64,000 bases of DNA from NCBI GenBank assembly GCA_027658995.1, contig JAQDQK010000001.1, positions 452,891 through 516,890 of the forward strand, given 5' to 3'. The stretch comes from Propionibacteriaceae bacterium AM104-82 (lineage in GTDB: Bacteria; Actinomycetota; Actinomycetes; Propionibacteriales; Propionibacteriaceae). Shown piece after piece: positions 57,651 to 64,000 of this stretch. Each line of letters starts with the position of its first letter. Position 1 is the stretch's first letter. Made by a program: the position numbers and the translations under genes. Under the pieces are notes generated by a model. The model was not told the DNA's origin, did not search any database, and saw only the letters and a list, made by a program, of their open reading frames with translations.

Positions 57651-58592
57651 ATGCTCAACCACGTGCTCGACGTCGTCGACCTGCTCGACTCGCCGACGAC
57701 CTCCGGCGAGGCGCTCGCCGACTATCTGCGCGCCCAGGGGGCACCGGGCGCGGAGATCTCGGTGGTCAACGTGCCCGGCAGAAACGACCTCTCCACCGAC
57801 TTCGTCCGGGTGCTCGTGCCGGGCCTCCGCGGGGCGTCAAGCGGGGGAGACGCCCCGACCCTCGGTATCATCGGAAGGCTCGGCGGGGCGGGAGCCCGGC
57901 CCGAACGGATCGGATTCGTCTCCGACGGCGACGGCGCGGCCGCCGCACTGACCGCCGCGGCCAAGTTGCTGCGGATGTCCGCACGGGGCGACCGGCTCGC
58001 GGGGGACGTGATCGTCGCGACCCACGTCACCGGATGGGCGCCTACCGAGCCCCACGACCCGGTCCCGTTCATGGGCTCGCCGGTCGACATGGGAACCATG
58101 AACAGCCATGAGGTCGACCCGAGGATGGACGCGATCCTCTCGATCGACACCACCAAGGGCAACCGCAGCATCAACCATCGCGGCATCGCGATCTCGCCCA
58201 CCGTCAAGCAGGGCTACATCCTGAGGGCGAGCGAGGACCTGATCGCCATGGTCGAGACAGTGACGGGGGTGCCTGCCGTGGTGTTCGCGCTCGCGACCCA
58301 GGACATCACCCCCTACGGCAACGACCTGCACCACCTCAACTCCATCCTGCAGCCTGCCGTCGCCGCGACGGTGCCCGTCGTCGGGGTCGCGATCACCACG
58401 CAGGTCCCGGTGGCCGGCTGCGCCACCGGCGCCAGCCACGCGACCGACATCGAACTGGCCGCCAGGCTGGCCGTCGAGACCGCCAAGTACTACGGCACCG
58501 GCCAGGTCGCCTTCTACGACGAGGACCAGTTCGACCACCTCGTCACGCTCTACGGCGAGGCGACCCACCTGCAGACGCTCGGGGCGGGCTGA
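57651..58592 (+). CDS. DUF1177 domain protein
   Basis: This 313-residue protein is a member of the DUF1177 family: VVDLLDSPTTSGE near the start, THVTGWAPTEPHDPVPFMGS (about residues 124-143), SIDTTKGNR, and GVAITTQVPVAGCATG with a conserved cysteine. The fold and function are not known to me. It is always informative that it lies with an AroM-family gene, an M20 hydrolase and a peptide importer: such clusters imply a catabolic role. The ATG at 57651 follows AAGGAGA, and the ABC ATPase begins three bases after its stop. Confidence 0.8.
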   Translation: MLNHVLDVVDLLDSPTTSGEALADYLRAQGAPGAEISVVNVPGRNDLSTDFVRVLVPGLRGASSGGDAPTLGIIGRLGGAGARPERIGFVSDGDGAAAALTAAAKLLRMSARGDRLAGDVIVATHVTGWAPTEPHDPVPFMGSPVDMGTMNSHEVDPRMDAILSIDTTKGNRSINHRGIAISPTVKQGYILRASEDLIAMVETVTGVPAVVFALATQDITPYGNDLHHLNSILQPAVAATVPVVGVAITTQVPVAGCATGASHATDIELAARLAVETAKYYGTGQVAFYDEDQFDHLVTLYGEATHLQTLGAG

Positions 58593-58595
58593 GCC

Positions 58596-59435
58596 ATGAG
58601 CACGCTGCTTCGGGTCGAGGACCTGCAGGTCGAGGTGCGTTCGCGGCGCGGCACCAGCCTCCCCGTCGACGGGGTGTCGTTCGACATCGCGCGGGGCGAG
58701 ACGGTCGGCGTGGTGGGGGAGTCGGGGTCGGGGAAGTCGCTGACGGCGATGTCGATCATCCAACTCCTTCCGACCCGGGCCGTCTCGATGGTCGGCGGCC
58801 GGATCCTGCTCGGCAACGAGGACATGGCGGCCTTCGGCCCCAAGCGGATGCGCGAGGTGCGGGGGCGCAGGATCGGCACGATCTTCCAGGAGCCGATGAC
58901 CGCGCTGAACCCGGCATTCACGATCGGCTACCAGATCGCCGAACCGCTGCGACGCCACCTGAGGCTGGGACGCGCCGAGGCGCAGGGCCGCGTCGTCGAA
59001 CTCCTCGAGATGGTCGGGATCCGGCGCGCCGCGGAGGTCGCCGCCTCCTACCCGCACCATCTCTCGGGCGGCATGCGGCAGCGCGCGATGATCGCCATCG
59101 CCATGTCGTGCAAGCCGGATCTGCTGATCGCCGACGAGCCGACCACTGCCCTCGACGTGACGACGCAGGCGCAGATCCTCGACCTGATGCAGGACCTGCA
59201 GGACAGGCAGGGCATGGGGATCCTGCTCGTCACGCACGATCTCGGCGTTGTCGCGCAGTCCTGCGACCGCGTCGTCGTGATGCGCCGCGGCGAGGTCGTC
59301 GAGAAGCGCGGCGTCCACGCGTTGTTCGACTCCCCGTCGCACCCCTACACCCGGGCGCTGCTCGAATCGATGCCCACCCGCAACGCGGGCAAGGAGCGGC
59401 TGCCCGTCATCTCGGACTCAGGACTGTCGACATGA
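58596..59435 (+). CDS. Oligopeptide ABC transporter ATP-binding protein (DppD type)
   Basis: This 279-residue ATPase has Walker A GESGSGKS (about residues 40-47), the Q-loop [10 protein letters not shown], the signature [14 protein letters not shown] and Walker [13 protein letters not shown]. The C-terminal [10 protein letters not shown] is typical of DppD/OppD, though the cysteine-rich tail of iron-sulphur members is absent. Its stop overlaps the partner ATPase (ATGA). Confidence 0.94.
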   Translation: MSTLLRVEDLQVEVRSRRGTSLPVDGVSFDIARGETVGVVGESGSGKSLTAMSIIQLLPTRAVSMVGGRILLGNEDMAAFGPKRMREVRGRRIGTIFQEPMTALNPAFTIGYQIAEPLRRHLRLGRAEAQGRVVELLEMVGIRRAAEVAASYPHHLSGGMRQRAMIAIAMSCKPDLLIADEPTTALDVTTQAQILDLMQDLQDRQGMGILLVTHDLGVVAQSCDRVVVMRRGEVVEKRGVHALFDSPSHPYTRALLESMPTRNAGKERLPVISDSGLST

Positions 59436-60280
59436 ATGCACTGCTCAGCGTCAAGGGACTCGTCAAGGAGTTCCACCGTCGCGGCTCGCGCAGGGGAGCC
59501 GAACCGTTCCGCGCCGTCGACGACGTGTCCTTCGACCTGGAGGCGGGCAGGACGCTCGCCATCGTCGGCGAGTCCGGCTCCGGCAAATCGACAACAGGCC
59601 GCTGCGTGCTGCGGCTGATCGAGCCGACGGCGGGAAGCGTCGTCTACGACGGCGTCGACATCACGGCCGCCTCGCCCGCGGAACTGCGCCGCCAGCGCCG
59701 CCACATGCAGATCGTCTTCCAGGACACCTACGCCTCGCTCGACCCCCGCTGGAACGTCGGACGGCTGCTCGCCGAGCCGCTGCGCGCCCACGAGAACCTC
59801 TCCAAGGCCGAGATCGCCTCGCGCGTCGGCGACATCCTCGAACGCGTCGGCCTCGAGGCGGCGCACGCCGACCGGTACCCGCACGAGTTCTCCGGCGGCC
59901 AGCGGCAACGCATCGGGATCGCCCGGGCGCTGATGCTGCGGCCGAGGCTGATCGTGTGCGACGAACCCGTCTCCGCGCTCGACGTGTCCGTGCAGGCCCA
60001 GGTGCTCAACCTGATGAAGGACCTGCAGGACGACCTGGGGCTCAGCTACCTGTTCATCTCGCACGACATCGCGGTGGTCGAGTTCATGGCCGACGACGTC
60101 ATCGTGATGAACACCGGACGCGTCGTCGAGGCCGGGCCGTGCGCCCAGGTGATCGGCGACCCGCAGGACCCGTACACGCGGGCGCTGATCGCCGCCGTCC
60201 CGATCCCCGATCCGTCCGTCAACGTCAACCGCGCCCAGCGTCGAGCGGTCATCGCCGCTGGTCTGGAGGGAAAGTCATGA
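59432..60280 (+). CDS. Oligopeptide ABC transporter ATP-binding protein (DppF type)
   Basis: This 282-residue ATPase has Walker [19 protein letters not shown], the Q-loop [15 protein letters not shown] typical of DppF/OppF, the signature [15 protein letters not shown] and Walker [15 protein letters not shown], with the [11 protein letters not shown] tail. It completes a full DppBCADF-like importer. Its TGA overlaps the AroM start (ATGA). Confidence 0.94.
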   Translation: MNALLSVKGLVKEFHRRGSRRGAEPFRAVDDVSFDLEAGRTLAIVGESGSGKSTTGRCVLRLIEPTAGSVVYDGVDITAASPAELRRQRRHMQIVFQDTYASLDPRWNVGRLLAEPLRAHENLSKAEIASRVGDILERVGLEAAHADRYPHEFSGGQRQRIGIARALMLRPRLIVCDEPVSALDVSVQAQVLNLMKDLQDDLGLSYLFISHDIAVVEFMADDVIVMNTGRVVEAGPCAQVIGDPQDPYTRALIAAVPIPDPSVNVNRAQRRAVIAAGLEGKS

Positions 60281-60942
60281 GCACCATCGCGCTGGTCACC
60301 ATCGGTCAGGCGCCCCGGGTCGACATCTCGGCCGACGTCCTCGACCTGCTCCAAGGCCACCTCGTCATCGAGCACGGCGCCCTCGACGACCTCGACCCCG
60401 ACCAGATCGCGGCGCTCGGTCCCCTTGAGGGCGACCACACCGTCGTCTCCCGGTTGCGGGACGGGTCGTGCGCGACGATGGGGGAGTCCCGCGTCCTGCC
60501 GCACGTCCAGCGCGCCATCGACCGCGCCGCTGGGGAGGGCGCCGACACCGTCCTGCTGATGTGCACGGGCAGGCTGCCCGGGCTGAGTTCCCCGTTGCCG
60601 CTGCACACCGCGGAGGACCTGGCGCGGGAGGCGGCGCGCGATCTGGCGCGGCTTTCGCGTCTCGGCGTGGTGGTGCCTGAGGCCTCGCAGCGCGGCCCGA
60701 TCCGGGAGCGCTGGCTGGCCGACCATGGCCTCGACGTGGTCGTCGTCGACGCCAACCCGTACACGGCCAGCCTCGGGGAACTCGTGGCGGCCGCGATCGT
60801 GGCGGGCGCTCAGGGCGCCGACGCGCTGTTCCTGGACTGCGTCGGCTACTCCGAACGGATGGCGCAGTTGATGTCCTCGGCCACGGATCTGCCCGTCTAC
60901 ACGGCGCGCTCGCTCGCGGTCAGCAGGGTGCTGGACGCCTGA
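60277..60942 (+). CDS. AroM-family protein
   Basis: This 221-residue protein resembles E. coli AroM (IALVTIGQAPRVDIS at the start, VLLMCTGRLPGLSSP and DCVGYSERM with cysteines at both positions). The family has an Asp/Glu-racemase-like fold, and its function is unknown even in E. coli. Here two cysteines are positioned like those of the racemase superfamily, so a racemase or isomerase activity is conceivable. It is the last gene of the importer-M20-DUF1177 operon. Confidence 0.82.
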   Translation: MSTIALVTIGQAPRVDISADVLDLLQGHLVIEHGALDDLDPDQIAALGPLEGDHTVVSRLRDGSCATMGESRVLPHVQRAIDRAAGEGADTVLLMCTGRLPGLSSPLPLHTAEDLAREAARDLARLSRLGVVVPEASQRGPIRERWLADHGLDVVVVDANPYTASLGELVAAAIVAGAQGADALFLDCVGYSERMAQLMSSATDLPVYTARSLAVSRVLDA

Positions 60943-60975
60943 TGACTTGGGCGTTGCGCTCACGGCGAAGCCGAA

Positions 60976-61004
60976 TTGGTCATATACCCCCGGGGGTATA
61001 TGGT
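60976..61004 (+). promoter_or_regulatory. Thiol-stress promoter with palindromic CstR/CsoR-type operator
   Basis: A -35 TTGGTC (60976-60981) and -10 TATGGT (60999-61004) are separated by exactly 17 bases, and the spacer and first -10 bases form a perfect 20-bp palindrome at 60982-61001, half-site ATATACCCCC. The -10 is seven bases before the ATG of the thioredoxin gene (leaderless). A repressor on the palindrome would cover both boxes. The C-tract/G-tract palindrome is typical of CsoR/CstR operators, and such a repressor is encoded at 63101. Confidence 0.85.
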
Positions 61005-61011
61005 GGTTGTC

Positions 61012-61395
61012 ATGGCAACCCGAGAAATCACCAAGGACAACCTCACTGACACCGTGTCCGACAACGACATCGTCCTGCTCGACTTCTGGGCAGGCTGGTG
61101 CCGCCCCTGCGTCTCCTTCGCCCCCATCTTCGAGAAGGCCTCCGAGAAGCACTCCGACGTCGTGTTCGGCAAGATCGACACCGAGGCGCAGCGCGAACTC
61201 GCGGCCGCCTTCGAGATCACCTCGATCCCGACGCTGATGGCGTTCCGCGAGGGTGTGATCGTCTTCGCGCAGCCCGGCGCCCTCCGAGGCCCGGACCTCG
61301 AGGAGCTCATCACCGCCGTCAAGGTACTCGACATGGACGAGGTCCACGCGCAGATCGCCCAACAGCAGCTCGCCGTCGACGGAGCAGACCTGTGA
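61012..61395 (+). CDS. Thioredoxin
   Basis: This 127-residue thioredoxin has the active site WCRPC (Cys30, Cys33) and cis-Pro in SIPTLMAF. It differs from general thioredoxins in the RP dipeptide and is likely dedicated to this operon. In persulfide-stress operons thioredoxins release sulfide or reduce protein persulfides. The ATG at 61012 is set by the -10 box seven bases upstream. An upstream ATG (60976) lies in the promoter. Its stop overlaps the next GTG. Confidence 0.88.
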   Translation: MATREITKDNLTDTVSDNDIVLLDFWAGWCRPCVSFAPIFEKASEKHSDVVFGKIDTEAQRELAAAFEITSIPTLMAFREGVIVFAQPGALRGPDLEELITAVKVLDMDEVHAQIAQQQLAVDGADL

Positions 61396-63092
61396 GGCTC
61401 GTCGTCGTCGGAGGCGTCGCGGGCGGCATGAGCGCCGCCGCGCGCGCCAGGCGACTCGACGAGTCGGCCGAAATCATCGTCCTCGAGCGCGGCGAGCACG
61501 TCTCGTTCGCCAACTGCGGGCTGCCCTACCACGTCGGTGGCGAGATCGTGGAGGCGGACAAGCTGCTCGTCCAGACGCCCGCCTCGCTGAAGGCCGCGCT
61601 GAACCTCGACGTCCGCACCGGCCACGACGTCACCGCGATCGACACCGGACGCCGCGTCGTCAAGGCCATGACCGCCGACGGCGAGCAGGAGATCGGCTAC
61701 GACGCGCTCGTCCTGTCGCCCGGCGCCAAGGCCATCCGCCCCGAGATCGACGGGCTCGACTCGCCGCGCGTCACCACGCTGCGCACCGTCGACGACGCCG
61801 TCTCCCTCAAGGCCTCGGTCGACGAGGGTGCCCGTCGGGCCGTGGTCCTCGGGGCCGGGTTCATCGGCCTGGAGGCCGCAGAGGCGCTCGCCATCCGCGG
61901 GCTCGAGACCACCGTCGTCGAACTCGCCCCCCACGTGCTTCCCCCGCTGGAGGCCGAGCTGGCCTACCTCGTCACGCAGGAACTGCGCGCCATGGGCATC
62001 ACCGTGCGCGACGGCGTCGCTGCCACCGCCATCGAGCGCGGCGCCGACGAGGACGTGGTCGTGCTGGGCGACGGCACCCGGATCGCGGCGGACCTCATCG
62101 TGCTGTCGGTCGGCGTGCGCCCCGACACCGCCCCGTTCGAGGCCGCGGGCATCGAGTGCGAGCGCGGCGCGATCGTCGTCGACGAGCACGGCCGCACCTC
62201 CGCGCCAGGCGTGTGGGCCGTCGGTGATGCCGTCGTGTCCACCGACGCCGTCACCGGCATCCGCCGCCCGGTGCCGCTCGCGGGCCCCGCGAACCGCGCG
62301 GGTCGCCTGGTCGCCGACGACATCGTCAGGCCCGGCTCTGCGCGTCCGATCCCGACGCCGGTCGGCACCGCCATCGTGCGGGTCGGCTCGCTGACCGCGG
62401 CCATGACCGGAGCCAACCGCGCCGCGCTCGACTCGGCCGGGATCGACTACCGCACACTGCACCTGCACCCGAACCAGCACGCCGGCTACTTCCCCGGCGC
62501 CAGCCAGGTGCGGCTGGTGCTGCACATCGCGGCGGGCGACGGTCGGCTGCTCGGTGCACAGGCCGCCGGGCTCGACGGCGTCGACAAGAGGATCGACGTG
62601 CTCGCCACCGCGATCCGCGCCGGGATGACCGCCCCGGAGCTGATCGACCTTGACCTTGCCTACTCGCCGCCCTACGGCCAGGCGAAGGACGGCGTGAACC
62701 TGGCTGGCATGGTCGCCTCGAACGTGCTCGACGACACGCTGCGGCTCTGGTACGCCGAGGACCTCGAAGAGGTCGCTGACGAGGCGCTGATCCTGGATGC
62801 GCGTAGCGTGCAGGAGTACGAGACGGGGCACATCCCCGGATCGCTGAACATCGCCCACACCGAGCTGCGGGACAGGCTCGACGAGGTCCGCGAGGCCGCG
62901 GCAGGTCGCCCGGTGCGCGTGCTGTGCGCCTCCGGGGTCCGCTCGGCCATCGCGCACCGCGTCCTGACGCAGTCCGGCTTCGACTCCGCATCGCTGTCGG
63001 GAGGCATCCTCACGCTGAAGGCCGCGCTGGGCGACCGGGCCGACACGGTCCTGACGACGTATGACCGGTCCGACACCGTCCTGACGAAGTAG
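61392..63092 (+). CDS. CoA-disulfide reductase with C-terminal rhodanese domain
   Basis: This 566-residue flavoprotein has the FAD motif VVVGGVAGGMSAAA, the single redox cysteine in SFANCGLPYH (Cys42), an NAD-binding GAGFIGLEAAEAL motif, the dimerisation domain, and a fused rhodanese domain (about residues 460-555) with catalytic loop CASGVRS (Cys512). Such CoADR-rhodanese fusions reduce CoA disulfide, CoA persulfide or polysulfide with NAD(P)H. With a CstR-type repressor and a thioredoxin it points to reactive-sulfur detoxification. The GTG at 61392 overlaps the thioredoxin stop by three bases. Confidence 0.9.
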   Translation: MRLVVVGGVAGGMSAAARARRLDESAEIIVLERGEHVSFANCGLPYHVGGEIVEADKLLVQTPASLKAALNLDVRTGHDVTAIDTGRRVVKAMTADGEQEIGYDALVLSPGAKAIRPEIDGLDSPRVTTLRTVDDAVSLKASVDEGARRAVVLGAGFIGLEAAEALAIRGLETTVVELAPHVLPPLEAELAYLVTQELRAMGITVRDGVAATAIERGADEDVVVLGDGTRIAADLIVLSVGVRPDTAPFEAAGIECERGAIVVDEHGRTSAPGVWAVGDAVVSTDAVTGIRRPVPLAGPANRAGRLVADDIVRPGSARPIPTPVGTAIVRVGSLTAAMTGANRAALDSAGIDYRTLHLHPNQHAGYFPGASQVRLVLHIAAGDGRLLGAQAAGLDGVDKRIDVLATAIRAGMTAPELIDLDLAYSPPYGQAKDGVNLAGMVASNVLDDTLRLWYAEDLEEVADEALILDARSVQEYETGHIPGSLNIAHTELRDRLDEVREAAAGRPVRVLCASGVRSAIAHRVLTQSGFDSASLSGGILTLKAALGDRADTVLTTYDRSDTVLTK

Positions 63093-63100
63093 GAGTAGAC

Positions 63101-63376
63101 ATGGCCATCACTGACGAGGCCGCGCGCAAGCGGATCCTCAACCGCCTGAAGAGGGCTCGGGGACAGCTCAACGCCGTCATCGAGTCGGTCGAGGGCGGGG
63201 GCTCGTGCCGCGACGTCGTGACCCAGTTGTCGGCGGTGTCGTCGGCGCTGGATAAGGCGGGCTTCGCGATCATCGCTACGGCGATGCGCGACTGCGTCGT
63301 CGACCCTGAGGGTGTCAATCGCACCGATGACATCACGACGGAGGAGTTGGAGAAGCTCTTCCTGACCTTGGCCTGA
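63101..63376 (+). CDS. CsoR/CstR-family metal- or persulfide-sensing repressor
   Basis: This 91-residue all-helical repressor starts with the RILNRLKRARGQLNAV helix. Its sensing residues are Cys36 (GGSCRDVV) and Cys65 (MRDCV). The position equivalent to the copper-ligand His61 is Ala61, so the CsoR copper triad is broken and a two-cysteine CstR-like persulfide sensor is more likely. It ends the thioredoxin-reductase operon, whose 20-bp palindromic promoter operator is a natural target. The ATG follows a GAGTAG spacer eight bases after the reductase stop. Confidence 0.85.
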   Translation: MAITDEAARKRILNRLKRARGQLNAVIESVEGGGSCRDVVTQLSAVSSALDKAGFAIIATAMRDCVVDPEGVNRTDDITTEELEKLFLTLA

Positions 63377-63498
63377 ACCACTGGGTCGCCAGGTCTTCTG
63401 GCGGCCCCGATCGGCCGGACCTTCCGGTCACCCCTCCCGTCGCAGTCGGCGGACCAACCTCATCACCGTTGAATATCACCATCTTGAAGGAGAACATC

Positions 63499-63663
63499 AT
63501 GTGCCGTCCCGTTGCTTGCAGGACCTGCGGAAAGACCACTTGGGCTGGCTGTGGCCAGCACATCGACGCCGTCAAAGCCACGGTGCCCGCGGGCAAGTGG
63601 TGCCCTGGCCACGCTAAGGCGCCCTCGTCCGGTGGACTGTTGGGCAAGATCTTCGGTCGTTGA
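63499..63663 (+). CDS. Small cysteine-rich protein
   Basis: This 54-residue protein has five cysteines and two histidines: CRPVACRTCGKTTWAGCGQH near the start and WCPGH later, a pattern that fits a zinc knuckle. The motif CxTCxKxTWxGCGxH is known from small conserved bacterial proteins of unknown function. The ATG at 63499 follows GAAGGAG; an earlier ATG in frame is less likely. It lies 122 bases after the CstR-like gene and may or may not belong to the same unit. It ends in a terminator. Confidence 0.75.
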   Translation: MCRPVACRTCGKTTWAGCGQHIDAVKATVPAGKWCPGHAKAPSSGGLLGKIFGR

Positions 63664-63678
63664 TCCCAGATCACTGTT

Positions 63679-63716
63679 GGAGCCGGGCGGCGAGGTCGCC
63701 CGGCTCCTTCTTCTTT
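63679..63716 (+). terminator. Rho-independent terminator
   Basis: GGAGCCGGGCG (63679-63689) pairs perfectly with CGCCCGGCTCC (63697-63707) around a seven-base loop and is followed by TTCTTCTTT. Confidence 0.9.
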
Positions 63717-64000
63717 GCTGACTGAGCCGGTGTTTGCTGATTGAGCCGGGTGCGCCGCGTAGCGGCCGCCGCCCGTGTCGAAATCCTCGTGAGGTTACCG
63801 GGGACTTGGCCCGCCAGTACCGACTGGGACTGTGATGCGGTCAGCCGGTGCCGAGAGTCGGGCGGCGTTGTCGTCGGGTTTGTCCCTCCTTGCGGGCCTG
63901 GTGCGGTGAGGGGTGTTGAGGCCGCCCGGCTCCCGTCCCCGTCTGCCCGCCTTGGTGGCTCGCGCTGGGGTCGGGTGTTGTGCACCGCGGGTTTCGCGAC
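63717..64000. other. End of window without a convincing gene
   Basis: Two near-identical 14-base segments of the form GCTGAYTGAGCCGG lie next to each other at 63718-63731 and 63735-63748. The sequence after them (GTGCGCCGCGTAGCGGCC) resembles dispersed intergenic repeats of related genomes. A minus-strand frame at 63671-63985 is not credible because it covers the terminator and has no recognisable domain. Confidence 0.5.

Noticed and set aside
63671..63985. 104-codon minus-strand frame at the window end
   Set aside because: It is low in complexity, spans the terminator of the cysteine-rich gene, and has no recognisable feature.

Overview
The window is one contiguous stretch of a high-GC, gene-dense actinobacterial chromosome. 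Several things point to the Propionibacteriaceae, most like Tessaracoccus or a relative (inference, not proven): the rplU-rpmA-obg-proB-proA and nadD-rsfS-phosphatase blocks, a complete coproporphyrin-type haem pathway with fused hemC-hemD, many leaderless promoters (TAnnnT six to eight bases before an ATG or GTG), and a DUF222/HNH protein. No rRNA or CRISPR array is visible. One tRNA gene (Ala, anticodon GGC) is present.

Layout. 1-3657 is a ribose-type sugar ABC importer. 3732-4472 is dapB. 4469-10176 is a PucR-type regulator facing an operon of a lactonase (frameshifted), a zinc-ribbon protein, a zinc alcohol dehydrogenase and a succinate-semialdehyde dehydrogenase, which together look like a gamma-butyrolactone/4-hydroxybutyrate route to succinate. 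10186-19533 is housekeeping: acetyltransferase, RNase J, L21, L27, Obg, ProB, a PQ-loop membrane protein, ProA, a 42-residue membrane protein, NadD, RsfS and a histidine phosphatase. 19569-30562 is a haem locus: hemA-hemH-hemQ on the minus strand and hemE-hemY-hemCD-hemB-hemL plus a second hemCD-like gene on the plus strand. Together they cover glutamyl-tRNA to haem b by the coproporphyrin branch. The second hemCD-like protein lacks the cysteine that carries the dipyrromethane cofactor.

30665-36272 begins with tRNA-Ala, whose 3' end abuts a decayed serine-recombinase gene and a fragment of an integrative-element protein. This is the scar of an element inserted at the tRNA. A TetR/DJ-1/NAD-epimerase operon and a DUF222-HNH gene follow.

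36624-51716 is a plant-glycan locus: a GH2 glycosidase, a sugar ABC importer without its own ATPase, then on the minus strand GH127, a RuBisCO-like protein, a DUF1537 acid-sugar kinase and an unusual fusion of an Asp/Glu-racemase-like domain to a GH78 rhamnosidase, with a SorC-type regulator. The combination suggests uptake of oligosaccharides, cytoplasmic trimming, and catabolism of a branched acid sugar such as one derived from apiose or aceric acid of rhamnogalacturonan II.

51759-60942 is an IclR regulator and an oligopeptide ABC importer operon that also carries an M20 deacylase/peptidase, a DUF1177 protein and an AroM-family protein, whose common substrate is unknown. 60976-63376 is a thiol/persulfide-stress operon (thioredoxin, CoA-disulfide-reductase-rhodanese fusion, CsoR/CstR-type repressor) with a 20-bp palindrome placed between -35 and -10. 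A small cysteine-rich protein and a terminator follow. The last 280 bases hold no convincing gene.
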